A stretch of 64,000 nt of DNA from DASRLE01 sp963825315 (GTDB lineage Bacteria; Verrucomicrobiota; Verrucomicrobiia; Limisphaerales; Palsa-1400), in the NCBI GenBank assembly GCA_963825315.1, contig CAWGST010000001.1, positions 1,302,001-1,366,000 of the forward strand, given 5' to 3'. Below are positions 43,212 through 51,359 of the stretch, one piece after another. Below the pieces are notes generated by a model. The model worked only from the letters and a program-made list of their open reading frames with translations, made no database searches and had not been told where the DNA came from. Made by a program: the position numbers and the translations under genes. Every line of letters begins with the position of its first letter. Within the stretch, counting starts at the first letter, position 1.

Positions 43212-44198
43212 ATGATGAAAGTTTTATTGCTTGGCATCGGGCGCTGGGGCGCCAACCATTTGCGCGTCCTCCATTCCCTGCCCATTGAGCTTTATGTCGC
43301 TGAACTGGACGGCAAGCGCCTTGAAGCCGCCCGGAAATTGGGCATCCCCGACGCCCGCCTCTCCACCCAGTACAAGGACTTCGCCGGGCTGGTCGAGGCC
43401 GCCGTCATCGTCACCCCGGCTCAATCTCATTTTCCACTCTGCCGGGAATTTTTGGAGGCGGGCAAGGATGTCTTCGTCGAAAAACCCCTGACCCTCGCGC
43501 CGGAGGAGGCCAGGCAACTCGCCGAACTGGCCGGCAAAAAGAAGCGCATCCTGCAAGTCGGCCACATTTTCCGCTTCGATCCGGCGACGCAATGGATTCG
43601 CGACGCCATCCAATCGGGCAAATTCGGGCGGGTCAACCTCCTGCGCGGCCATTTCGGCGGATTCAAACGCCCGCGCAACGACAGCGGCGTCATGTTCGCC
43701 GACGGCATTCATTTTGTCGATCTGTTCAACTATTTTCTCAACGCCACCCCGGCCAGCGTCCTGGCCATTCACCATGATTTCATGGGGCGCGGCATGGACG
43801 ACGTTTCGCTCGTTTCGCTGGAATATGAAACGCCTTTGGGCAACACTTGGGCCACGGTGGAAAACGATTATTTCGTTCCGGGCAAGTTCCGCGACGTCAC
43901 GGTGGTGGGCGAAAAGTTGAGCGCGGTGTGCGATTACAACGTGGCGCAATACAAGATCAAGGCCTATGAAAACCGGCATGTGCGCGACGGCGCGGATTTC
44001 AAAGGCGTGGAAGGCGTCGTGACGCAGATCGAATGTCCGCCGGAGGAGCCGCTTTTGGCCGAATTGCGCGCCTTCATCCAATCCGTCCAGACCCGGCAGA
44101 AGCCCCTGGCCGACGGCTGGGCCGGCTACGACGCCGTCCGAGTGCTCGACGCCGCCCTGGAATCCGCCCGCACGGGCCAGCGGGTGAAGCTGAAATAG
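43212..44198 (+). CDS. Gfo/Idh/MocA-family oxidoreductase
   Basis: 328 residues. The N-terminal NAD(P)-binding fold has VLLLGIGRWGANHLRVLHSL. The EKP motif (VFVEKPLTL, residues ~91-99) and the catalytic region DGIHFVDLFNYF mark the family. The substrate is probably a sugar or cyclitol because a sugar aminotransferase gene follows after 11 bases; the pair may make an amino sugar for surface glycans. An overlapping second start (43215) would only drop one residue. Confidence 0.88.
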   Translation: MMKVLLLGIGRWGANHLRVLHSLPIELYVAELDGKRLEAARKLGIPDARLSTQYKDFAGLVEAAVIVTPAQSHFPLCREFLEAGKDVFVEKPLTLAPEEARQLAELAGKKKRILQVGHIFRFDPATQWIRDAIQSGKFGRVNLLRGHFGGFKRPRNDSGVMFADGIHFVDLFNYFLNATPASVLAIHHDFMGRGMDDVSLVSLEYETPLGNTWATVENDYFVPGKFRDVTVVGEKLSAVCDYNVAQYKIKAYENRHVRDGADFKGVEGVVTQIECPPEEPLLAELRAFIQSVQTRQKPLADGWAGYDAVRVLDAALESARTGQRVKLK

Positions 44199-44209
44199 AA
44201 TAAAAATTT

Positions 44210-45298
44210 ATGCAAAAAATTCCGTTATCAAAATGTTTCGTAAATCCTGAAGTTGAAGAAGCGGCGCTGCGCGCCTTGCGTTCGGGCCAGTATATCCTGG
44301 GCAAGGAATGCCAGGCCTTCGAAACCGAACTGGCCGCGCACACCGGCACGCAGCACTGCGTGCTCGGGTCGTCCTGGACCATGATTGTCTATATGATGCA
44401 CCTGGCGCAGGGTCTCAAAGCCGGCGATGAAGTCATCGTCCCTTCGCACACCGCCATTCCGACGATGGAGCCGCTCATTCATTGCGGCGCAACACCGGTC
44501 TTCGCCGACATTGACGACACCTTTTGCCTGGACGCCGCGCAACTCGAATCGCTCATCACGCCGCGCACCGTCGGCATCATTCCGGTGCATCTCTACGGCC
44601 ATCCCGCGGACCTGGACCGCGTGTTCGCCGCCGCTGCCAAACATAAGTTATGGGTGCTGGAGGATTGCGCCCAGGCCCACGGCGCGCGTTACAAGGACAA
44701 ACGCGTCGGCTCCATGGGTCTGGCCGGCGGTTATTCCTTTTTCCCTTCGAAGAATCTGACCGTGCTCGGCGACGGCGGCTGCCTTTGCACCAACGATACG
44801 GCGCTGGCCGAACGCGTTCGCATGTACCGCAATCACGGACGCAAGGACAAGTACCTCCACGAATTCGCCGGCTTCAACGTGCGCTTCAACGAAATCCAGG
44901 CCGCCATCGGGCGCGTCATGCTCCAGCATTTGGACGCCTTCAACGAAAACCGCCGCGCCATTGCCGCGCGCTACAACCAGCGTCTGGCCGGATTGGTGCA
45001 AACCCCGCCCGAACGGCCCTGGGCCAGGGCGGTCTATCACATGTACGTGGTGCGGGCGCAACGCCGCGACGAGCTGCAAAAATTTCTCAAGGAAAACGCC
45101 ATCGAAACCGGCATCCATTATCCCGTGCCCAACCATCAACAGCCCGCCATCACCTCCAGGTTCCGCAACATCCCGGCCCTGCCGCGCACGGAACAAGCCG
45201 TGAAGGAAATTCTGTCATTGCCCATCCACGGCGAAATGAGCCTCGCCGCCGCCGATTCGGTCTGCGACGCCGTGGCGAAGTTTTACGGGAAGAAATAG
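44210..45298 (+). CDS. DegT/DnrJ/EryC1/StrS aminotransferase
   Basis: 362 residues. PLP-dependent sugar aminotransferase features: the CVLGSSWTMIVYMMH and EVIVPSHTAIPTMEPLIHCGATPVFADID sections, EDCAQAHGARYKDKRVGSMG, and the PLP lysine in SFFPSKNLTVLGDGG. It likely transfers an amino group to a nucleotide-linked keto-sugar. It probably acts with the Gfo/Idh/MocA enzyme upstream. Its end is followed two bases later by the end of the convergent MazF-like gene. Confidence 0.9.
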   Translation: MQKIPLSKCFVNPEVEEAALRALRSGQYILGKECQAFETELAAHTGTQHCVLGSSWTMIVYMMHLAQGLKAGDEVIVPSHTAIPTMEPLIHCGATPVFADIDDTFCLDAAQLESLITPRTVGIIPVHLYGHPADLDRVFAAAAKHKLWVLEDCAQAHGARYKDKRVGSMGLAGGYSFFPSKNLTVLGDGGCLCTNDTALAERVRMYRNHGRKDKYLHEFAGFNVRFNEIQAAIGRVMLQHLDAFNENRRAIAARYNQRLAGLVQTPPERPWARAVYHMYVVRAQRRDELQKFLKENAIETGIHYPVPNHQQPAITSRFRNIPALPRTEQAVKEILSLPIHGEMSLAAADSVCDAVAKFYGKK

Positions 45299-45299
45299 T

Positions 45300-45623
45300 T
45301 CAACCGTGGAGATTCAATAACCGAATTAAAGTTTCTTTGACCCGTTTGAATTCATCCGGCGTCAACACTCCAAGCCGGGACTCAAAGCGCGCGAGTGAAA
45401 TGGGTTGAATTTGTTGAAGGTGAAAGACTCCGGGGCTTCTGAGAAAAGGCTTCGGCACGTCGAGTTCCCAACGATTGCCGCGCACTGCGGTGGTATGCGG
45501 TATCACGACGAGCAAAGCCAATTCGTCGTCGGCAGGGTAATCGCTCAAAATGAGCGCGGGGCGGACTTTTGCGGCCAGGCCGAAATCCACCCTCCATATT
45601 TCACCGGGCAGCGTTCTTTTCAT
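45300..45623 (-). CDS. MazF/PemK-type endoribonuclease toxin
   Basis: About 107 residues from the ATG at 45623. The N-terminus PGEIWRVDFGLAAKVRPALILSDYP has the MazF fold signature (G.IW.VDF...RPALIL), then LALLVVIPHTTAVRG, and a C-terminal helix VLTPDEFKRVKETLIRLL. It should cleave mRNA at specific sequences. The toxin start overlaps the 3' end of the antitoxin gene by 23 bases. The open frame upstream of 45623 lies within the antitoxin gene and is not expected to be used. Confidence 0.85.
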   Translation of the reverse strand: MKRTLPGEIWRVDFGLAAKVRPALILSDYPADDELALLVVIPHTTAVRGNRWELDVPKPFLRSPGVFHLQQIQPISLARFESRLGVLTPDEFKRVKETLIRLLNLHG

Positions 45624-45789
45624 CCTCGGCTTCCATGCCGTCAAGCATTTGGAACCTCTCCAGCGCCCGTTGGTCACACTCGGCCAGCGTCATGGCCTCC
45701 TCCTCTGCCTGGATGATGCAGCGCATGATTTCCCGTCGTGCTTCATGCGAGAGCTTCGGTATTTCAGAGATGATGTCTGCTCTGCTCAT
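45601..45789 (-). CDS. Antitoxin of the MazF-like pair
   Basis: 62 residues from the ATG at 45789 (MSRADIISEIPKLSHEARREIMRCIIQAEEEA). It is acidic and helical, with a C-terminal tail (LERFQMLDGMEAEDEKNAAR) that probably wraps around the toxin. There is no AbrB beta barrel; the first half looks like a ribbon or helix antitoxin. It overlaps the toxin start, and antitoxin-first order is normal. The family is uncertain but context is strong. Confidence 0.75.
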   Translation of the reverse strand: MSRADIISEIPKLSHEARREIMRCIIQAEEEAMTLAECDQRALERFQMLDGMEAEDEKNAAR

Positions 45790-45820
45790 GTTGGAAAAAT
45801 ACACCGCAGAGGAAAGTCAG

Positions 45821-46045
45821 TCAACATTTGCCCTCGAACGTCTCCAACACGTCTTCCGGCAAGGGGGCGTTGAAGTCATCCGGCACGGTAAACTGTCCCT
45901 TGGCCAAACCAATCGGACGCGGCTGGGAAAGTGGCGGCGGATTCAGGATAGTGAGCAGGCCGGACGCTTTCTCCGGCAGGGCCTCAGCGCCTTTTGGTGA
46001 AACGTTGCCTTGGTCAATTTCGACTTCAAGCGTCAGATAGCTCAA
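45821..46045 (-). CDS. Orphan VapB/AbrB-like antitoxin
   Basis: 74 residues. The C-terminal half (GLAKGQFTVPDDFNAPLPEDVLETFEG) is the ending typical of antitoxins paired with PIN toxins: GL.KG.F.VPDDFD.PLPED.L..FEG. The N-terminal half is a short beta region. No PIN toxin follows; the next gene downstream on this strand is the MazF-type antitoxin. It is either an orphan or a stray of a decayed pair. Confidence 0.7.
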   Translation of the reverse strand: MSYLTLEVEIDQGNVSPKGAEALPEKASGLLTILNPPPLSQPRPIGLAKGQFTVPDDFNAPLPEDVLETFEGKC

Positions 46046-46155
46046 GGCATGAAGTTACTCTACGCTTCACATGGCCGCAAGAAGCGAATGCCCGCACTCC
46101 GACATAATTTGAACCGCATGTTGCAATTCTACGGATTTTGTGGAGAATGGGAGTG

Positions 46156-46353
46156 ATGGCTGATCACGATAAAATTCAATTTGACCTGGTCAAATTGCTG
46201 AACGGCGAGCGAATTATTCGCCTCACGGATCCGCAATCCGGGCTTTCTTTGGAAAAGAAGCTCAAGCCTGCCGAGGCGGTTATTCGCCAAAAGGACCGCC
46301 TTCTTCAAGTTTTTGAGGCTGCGCTGGCACGAGCCGAAGTGATCGGCGCGTAA
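46156..46353 (+). CDS. Small conserved-looking hypothetical protein
   Basis: 65 residues from the ATG at 46156, which has GGGAG five bases upstream; an in-frame ATG at 46147 is less well placed. The sequence MADHDKIQFDLVKLLNGERI is followed by a helical section with RQKDRLLQVFEAALARAEV. It has no recognised family. It is followed after 11 bases by a RelB-like antitoxin gene, so it could be part of a toxin-antitoxin locus. Confidence 0.5.
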   Translation: MADHDKIQFDLVKLLNGERIIRLTDPQSGLSLEKKLKPAEAVIRQKDRLLQVFEAALARAEVIGA

Positions 46354-46364
46354 GACTTTAGCCT

Positions 46365-46541
46365 ATGAATGATACCGCCGTGTTGCAAAAAGTCGAGGCG
46401 CTGACCAAGACTGTGGAGCGTTTGCAAGAACGCGTCGAGGACTTGGAGGACCTGCGGGACCTCCAAGCTGCCATCGCCGAAAACGGCAATGAGCCGCTCA
46501 TTCCTTGGGAACAGGCCAAGGCCGAATTGGACTTGGACTGA
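46365..46541 (+). CDS. Small antitoxin-like protein (RelB/Phd type)
   Basis: 58 residues (ATG at 46365, TGA at 46539-46541). The first part is a heptad-like coiled coil (VEALTKTVERLQERVEDLED) and the end is AENGNEPLIPWEQAKAELDLD. The ending IPWEQAKAELDL is characteristic of short antitoxins that precede RelE/ParE toxins. No toxin is recognised after it; a short in-frame remnant 46542-46640 (...FADDTYPALDAMKE) may be all that is left. Confidence 0.65.
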   Translation: MNDTAVLQKVEALTKTVERLQERVEDLEDLRDLQAAIAENGNEPLIPWEQAKAELDLD

Positions 46542-46691
46542 TCTATTCGGACGCCGCTTTGGGTGCCTGGAAAGGAACGGCTAAAAGAGGGAGCATTTGC
46601 CGATGACACTTACCCCGCGTTGGATGCTATGAAAGAGTGAATAGGATGATAGTCAAACACATCAAAGCCGAAACGGCGCGATACCCGAAAT

Positions 46692-47432
46692 ATGTCAAGT
46701 GTCGCCCCTGAAATCAGCCTCGTCATCCCCTGCTACAACGAGCAGGACAATTTGCGCGCGCTCATCACGGCGATTCGCGCGGCGGTGGACCCGCTCAAGC
46801 TGCCTTACGAGGTCGTCATCACCGACGATTGCAGCCGGGACAAGTCGTGGGAAATACTCAAGGAACTCGCGGCGGCGGACCCGCGCCTCCGGCCGCAACG
46901 CTTCGCCTTCAATTGCGGCGAATCGGCCGCCAGTTGGGCGGGCATGAAAGCCGCCCGCGGCCGCTGCATCGTCACCGTGGATGCCGATTTGCAGAATGAT
47001 CCCAAGGACCTGCCGGCCTTTTTGCAGGCGCTGGAAAAATTCGATTGCGTTTGCGGCACCCGCGTGGCCACGCGCGGGCAGGGGGACAATTTTGTGCGCA
47101 TCGCTTCGTCCTGCATTGCCAACTGGGTGCGCAATAAATTGTCCGGCGAACAAATCTCCGACGCGGGCTGCACCTATCGCGCCTTCAAACGCGAGTGCAT
47201 TGCCGACCTGAAATTTTTCAAGGGCATGCACCGCTTTTTGCCGACCTTGATCAAAATGGAAGGGTTCAGCGTGACGGAGATCACGGTTTCCAACAATCCG
47301 CGATTCGCCGGGCAAAGCCATTATGGCGTTTGGAACCGGCTCTTTGCGTCGTTTTACGATTTGCTGGCGGTGCGCTGGATGAAAAAGCGGATGCTCCGCT
47401 ACCAAATCGCAGAGAAGATCAACCATGAGTAG
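46692..47432 (+). CDS. Glycosyltransferase family 2 (DPM1/ArnC-like)
   Basis: 246 residues. The GT2 N-terminus SLVIPCYNEQDNLRALITAI, the DCSRDKSWEIL region and the DXD-type motif VDADLQNDPKDLP are clear, followed by GCTYRAFKREC and GQSHYGVWNR, as in undecaprenyl-phosphate glycosyltransferases. It lacks the C-terminal membrane helices of many members, having only a short basic end (RWMKKRMLRYQIAEKINHE). It probably adds a sugar to a lipid carrier for surface glycans. Confidence 0.88.
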   Translation: MSSVAPEISLVIPCYNEQDNLRALITAIRAAVDPLKLPYEVVITDDCSRDKSWEILKELAAADPRLRPQRFAFNCGESAASWAGMKAARGRCIVTVDADLQNDPKDLPAFLQALEKFDCVCGTRVATRGQGDNFVRIASSCIANWVRNKLSGEQISDAGCTYRAFKRECIADLKFFKGMHRFLPTLIKMEGFSVTEITVSNNPRFAGQSHYGVWNRLFASFYDLLAVRWMKKRMLRYQIAEKINHE

Positions 47433-47484
47433 CCACTCCTAATCTTAATCCGGGTCTATAGCACAATCTGTGGGTCAAAATGGC

Positions 47485-47592
47485 GCTTTCCAGCAGCAGG
47501 CAGGCGAGTCCGTTACGCGTGGCGACCGGCGGCGACGCGAGCTGGAGGCTCGAAGCTCGTCGCCGCCGCTCGCCTGCCTGCTGCTGGAAAGC
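47485..47592. repeat. 108-bp palindromic element
   Basis: The outer 24-base arms (47485-47508 and 47569-47592) are perfect complements; they begin GCTTTCCAGCAGCAGGCAGG. Inner arms CGGCGGCGACG (47527-47537) and CGTCGCCGCCG (47558-47568) also pair. The DNA or RNA could form a long cruciform or hairpin. Confidence 0.8.
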
Positions 47593-47719
47593 TTGGCCGC
47601 CTCCGGCGGCAATCAGTATTCGGATGCTGGCAGGCCTAATCACGCTGTAACTCATTGATGGCCTGTATGTTCCATTCGATTCACTTCAGGGTTCACCCAC
47701 AGATTCTGCTATGGAGGCC

Positions 47720-47783
47720 TTAATCCTAATCCTGCTCTTCTTCGCGCAATGAGGATTAAGATTACGATTAAGATTAGGATTAA
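47720..47783. repeat. A+T-rich inverted repeat
   Basis: TTAATCCTAATC (47720-47731) pairs with GATTAGGATTAA (47772-47783). The intervening and flanking sequence is built from tandem ATTAAG/ATTACG words. Confidence 0.7.
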
Positions 47784-47793
47784 GAACTGCCTG

Positions 47794-48477
47794 TCACTCC
47801 GCTTCGAAGATGCTCATGAAGATGACTTCCTTGATTTTCCAGAGGATGGCCAGGGTCATGGCCATCGGGAACAGGCCGATAAATAATATGAACCACAAGC
47901 CGCGGGGATTGTCGCCGGTGATCATCCGCCCGATGGCGCGGGGCAGAATTTGCGCCTGCGCCAATCCCAGACAAACGGCCAGCCCGATGAATACAGCCAG
48001 GAACAGGGCGATGTTGAGCGTGGTGAACATTTTGGTTTCCACGCGCAAGTTCTCGTCCGGCAGCATGGCGCACAGGCGGCGCAGCACCTGGTTGATCTGC
48101 ATCAGCAAGAGCAAAACCGAGAAGGCGAGCACGACCACGCATACGACGTAGAAGGGAATGGCGGGGAATCTGTGCCACCAAAACAAAAACGGAGCCAGGC
48201 CGGCGTTGATGATGGCGAGCATCTCCGCCCGATTCAGGGCCTGATGCCAGATGCGCTCCTGCTTTTGGAAATCGCGCAATTGACGCAGGCCGTAATACAA
48301 TATCGCGCCGCCCAACACCGCCGGCACAAAGGCGGCATCACCCAAAAAACCGAGCCAATTCGTGCGCGCCGTTTCCACATAAATGAGCAGCGTCACCGGC
48401 AGCCCCCAGAACAAGGTGGACAGGCCGCGCACCAGTCGTCCCAGAGCGCGCAACAGTTCGACTTTTGCGGCGTCCAT
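47794..48477 (-). CDS. Multi-spanning membrane protein of unknown function
   Basis: 227 residues with about five hydrophobic helices (LFWGLPVTLLIYV, AAFVPAVLGGAILYYGL, FYVVCVVVLAFSVLLLLM, ALFLAVFIGLAVCLGLA, WFILFIGLFPMAMTLAIL). No transporter or enzyme motif is evident. Its start is seven bases after the end of the arginine decarboxylase gene in the same direction, so they probably share a transcript. A link to arginine or polyamine transport can be considered but nothing in the sequence supports it. Confidence 0.75.
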   Translation of the reverse strand: MDAAKVELLRALGRLVRGLSTLFWGLPVTLLIYVETARTNWLGFLGDAAFVPAVLGGAILYYGLRQLRDFQKQERIWHQALNRAEMLAIINAGLAPFLFWWHRFPAIPFYVVCVVVLAFSVLLLLMQINQVLRRLCAMLPDENLRVETKMFTTLNIALFLAVFIGLAVCLGLAQAQILPRAIGRMITGDNPRGLWFILFIGLFPMAMTLAILWKIKEVIFMSIFEAE

Positions 48478-48484
48478 TCCCTTC

Positions 48485-50422
48485 TTAGATGGTGAGGTAG
48501 GTGTATTCCTTGAGGCCCCGCTCGTAATCGTCCAGCAGGCGCATGCCTTCCGACGGTTTGAGACGGTCGGATTTTATCGCTTCGTCAATTTGCATCTTCA
48601 TCTGCCGCTTTAATTCGTTCTCGTCATACTGCACGGAAGTCAGCGCCTGCCCAATGGTCGAGCCTTCGATGATTTCTTCGACGTAATATCCGGCCGGCTC
48701 ATCGGGATCGAGGAAGACGTGGACTTCGTTGACGCGCCCGAAGAGATTGTGCAGATCGCCCATGATGTCCTGATAAGCGCCCATCAGGAAAAAGCCCAGA
48801 TAGTAAGGCTCAGGCCCGTTGCCGTTGGCGCGCGGGGCGTGGAGCGGGAGGGTGTCGCGCACGTCCGACGGATCGATGAATTTTTTCACCTCGCCATCCG
48901 AGTCGCAGGTGATATCCACCAACGTGCCTTCGCGGGTGGGCCTCTCATTGAGCCGGCTCAGCGGCATGACGGGGAAGAGCTGCCCCAAGGCCCAGTGATC
49001 GAGGAGGGATTGGAAAACGGAAAAGTTGCAGAGGAACTGATCGCCCAAACTGTCTTCCAGCCTGCGGATTTCCTCCGGGACATAATGCTGGCCGCGAAAA
49101 CTCTGCACCACCGCCTGGCCGATTTCCCAATAGAGCGTCTCGATTTTGGCTTTGTCGGGCAAATCCAGCAGGCCGAGGGTAAACATGTTGTGCGCCTCTT
49201 CGCGCCGCTCGGAGGCGTCGTGAAAAGCCTCCAGCATGTTGAGATGGGGCAGATTTTTGCGAATGTCCAGCAGGTCGCGCACCAGCGCCTGCTCCTTTTC
49301 GCCATATTCAATGGCGGCTCCGATGCTGATTTTTTCGATGGTGCCAAACGTTTCAACCACCAGAACACTGTGGTGGGCGACAATGGCGCGGCCGCTTTCG
49401 CTGATGATTTGCGGGTGCGGCACCTGCTCCTGGTTGCAAACCTCGCCGATGTAAAAAACGATGTCGTTGGCATATTCCTGCAAGGTGTAATTGGTCGAGC
49501 TGTCGGAAGCCGACCGGCTGCCGTCGTAATCAACGCCCAATCCGCCGCCGACGTCGAGGGACTCGACGGCAAAGCCCATTTTGTAAAGCTTGGCGTAAAA
49601 GCGGGCCGCTTCCTGCACGGCCTTCTTGATGGTCAAAATATCCGGGACCTGCGAGCCGATGTGGAAATGAAGCAACTTGAAACAATGCTCCATTTTTTCC
49701 GCCCGCAACATCTCGGTGGCGGCCAGCAGTTCGGCGGTGTTCAAGCCGAATTTGGCATTTTCCCCGCCGCTGTCCGCCCATTTGCCGGCGCCTTTGCTGA
49801 GCAGGCGCGCGCGGATGCCGACCAGCGGCTCGACCCCCATCTGGCGCGAGACGGCGATGATCTGCTTGAGCTCCTCCAGCTTCTCCACCACCATGATGAC
49901 CTTCTTGCCCAGCTTGATGCCCATGAGGGCCATGCGGATGAAAACGGCGTCCTTGTAACCGTTGCAAATAATCAGGCTGTCTTGCTGGCTTTGCAGGGCC
50001 AGGCCGGCGAACAACTCCGGCTTGCTGCCCACTTCCAACCCGAATTGGTGCGGTTTGCCCGCGTCCAGTATTTCCTCCACCACTTCCCGCAGTTGGTTGA
50101 CCTTGATGGGAAAAACGCCGCGGTATTTGTTCTGATAATTGAACTCGGCAATGGAAGCCGCGAAAGCCTGGTTGATCGCCTCCACCCGGTCGCGCAGAAT
50201 GTCCTGGAAGCGGATGAGCACGGGAAATTTCAATCCGCGCCCCTTCGCCTCCTCGATGACATCGGTCACATCCACCACCGCGCCATTTTCGCGCAAGGGC
50301 ATGGCGATGACGTGCCCGGCATCATTGATGTCGAAATACTTCGCGCCCCATCCGGTGATGTTGTAAAGGGCGCGCGCCGCCGGGATGTCCCAGGGCGCAA
50401 TTGGCGCGGCAACTTGGCTCAT
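48485..50422 (-). CDS. speA: Biosynthetic arginine decarboxylase
   Basis: 645 residues, the normal length of SpeA. Motifs: NYQNKYRGVFPIKVNQLREVV (PLP-binding lysine region), ELLHFHIGSQ-like LLHFHIGSQVPDILTIKKAV, VESLDVGGGLGVDYDGSRSA, and the C-terminal CNFSVFQSLLDHWALGQLFPVMP. It makes agmatine from arginine, the first step to putrescine. No agmatinase or agmatine deiminase is adjacent. It is divergent from the Nif3-like gene, with 115 bases between starts. Confidence 0.93.
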   Translation of the reverse strand: MSQVAAPIAPWDIPAARALYNITGWGAKYFDINDAGHVIAMPLRENGAVVDVTDVIEEAKGRGLKFPVLIRFQDILRDRVEAINQAFAASIAEFNYQNKYRGVFPIKVNQLREVVEEILDAGKPHQFGLEVGSKPELFAGLALQSQQDSLIICNGYKDAVFIRMALMGIKLGKKVIMVVEKLEELKQIIAVSRQMGVEPLVGIRARLLSKGAGKWADSGGENAKFGLNTAELLAATEMLRAEKMEHCFKLLHFHIGSQVPDILTIKKAVQEAARFYAKLYKMGFAVESLDVGGGLGVDYDGSRSASDSSTNYTLQEYANDIVFYIGEVCNQEQVPHPQIISESGRAIVAHHSVLVVETFGTIEKISIGAAIEYGEKEQALVRDLLDIRKNLPHLNMLEAFHDASERREEAHNMFTLGLLDLPDKAKIETLYWEIGQAVVQSFRGQHYVPEEIRRLEDSLGDQFLCNFSVFQSLLDHWALGQLFPVMPLSRLNERPTREGTLVDITCDSDGEVKKFIDPSDVRDTLPLHAPRANGNGPEPYYLGFFLMGAYQDIMGDLHNLFGRVNEVHVFLDPDEPAGYYVEEIIEGSTIGQALTSVQYDENELKRQMKMQIDEAIKSDRLKPSEGMRLLDDYERGLKEYTYLTI

Positions 50423-50537
50423 TTCTGTCTCACAGCAATGCGCACTATAAGAAGACCGTTGCAGAATTCAATAGGGCGTTGCAAAAATCTTTCGCCGCGG
50501 ATTGAAAATTCTCCTGTTTTCTGTTTTGATGCGTTCA

Positions 50538-51296
50538 TGCCCAAAGCAAATTTGGCCGATATGGTGCGGGATTGTCAAAGACTGCTTCGTCCCGAAACGT
50601 TTGCCGACTGGGAAGGAGCGGTCAATGGCTTGCAGGTGGAAAACTCCGGCGCCGTCACGCGCATCGCCGCCGCGGTGGACGCCTCCCTCGCCACCCTCAA
50701 GCTGGCGGCGGCGGCCGGGCCGATTTGCTCATCGTCCATCACGGCTTGTTTTGGGCGCCGACCGTGCCGTGGACGGGCCGGCGCCGCGAGATGCTGGCCT
50801 TGCTGATCAAAAGCAATCTGGCCGTGTACAGTTCGCATCTGCCGCTGGACGCCCACCCGCGCCTGGGCAACAACGCGCAATTGTGCGCCGCGCTCGGCTT
50901 GGGGAAGCTCAAGCCGTTTTTTTTCGAAAAAGGCCGCTTCATCGGCTGGCAAACGCGGCAAAAAATTTCGCGCCGCGAACTGTCGCAAAGACTGGCCAAA
51001 GTTTTGGGCCGTCCGCCCGTGCTTTTGCCCGGCGGTCCGGCACAGTGCGAAAGAATCGGCGTCGTGACCGGCGCCGCGGGGGCGCAGTTGCAAATCGCGG
51101 CCAACGAAGGCGTGGACACATTTGTCACCGGAGAAGGCCCGCATTGGACCATGCGCTGGCCGAGGATGCGGGCTTGAATGTTTTTTACGGCGGCCACTAC
51201 GCCACCGAGACATTCGGGGTCAAGGCCCTGGCCGCCGCCCTGTCGAAAAAATTCCGGGTACCCTGGACATTTTTGGACCATCCATCCGGATTATGA
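50538..51296 (+). CDS. Nif3/YbgI-like dinuclear-metal protein, with two frameshifts
   Basis: The ATG at 50538 opens MPKANLADMVRDCQRLLRPET...AVNGLQVENSGAV, the Nif3-family start. A +1 shift near 50715 leads to ADLLIVHHGLFW, which has the metal-binding His pair, and a second shift near 51152 to HALAEDAGLNVFYGGHYATETFGV, the conserved C-terminal metal ligands. The second site reads ACCATGCG where ACCCATGCG would keep the frame. Joined, the product is ~250 residues, a typical Nif3 length. Either sequencing indels or a true pseudogene would explain it; the rest is well conserved. Confidence 0.75.
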   Translation, partial: CPKQIWPIWCGIVKDCFVPKRLPTGKERSMACRWKTPAPSRASPPRWTPPSPPSSWRRRPGRFAHRPSRLVLGADRAVDGPAPRDAGLADQKQSGRVQFASAAGRPPAPGQQRAIVRRARLGEAQAVFFRKRPLHRLANAAKNFAPRTVAKTGQSFGPSARAFARRSGTVRKNRRRDRRRGGAVANRGQRRRGHICHRRRPALDHALAEDAGLNVFYGGHYATETFGVKALAAALSKKFRVPWTFLDHPSGL

Positions 51297-51359
51297 GAAG
51301 ATGCGCCGACCGGCCTTGTCCGGCCTTGTCATTCTTGTGAAAATGGATAAGTTTATGCC

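Larger units (their letters stand above)
47433..47793. other. Intergenic region holding two inverted-repeat structures
   Basis: No gene seen. The region contains a large GC-rich hairpin (47485-47592) and an A+T-rich inverted repeat of the ATTAAGATTA word (47720-47783); the same word occurs just after the preceding gene at 47437-47452. Confidence 0.6.

Noticed and set aside
48719..50806. Open frame of 695 codons antisense to the arginine decarboxylase gene
   Set aside because: It is the mirror of a strongly conserved gene in GC-rich DNA and has no family features; its 3' end happens to enter the Nif3-like gene in frame.
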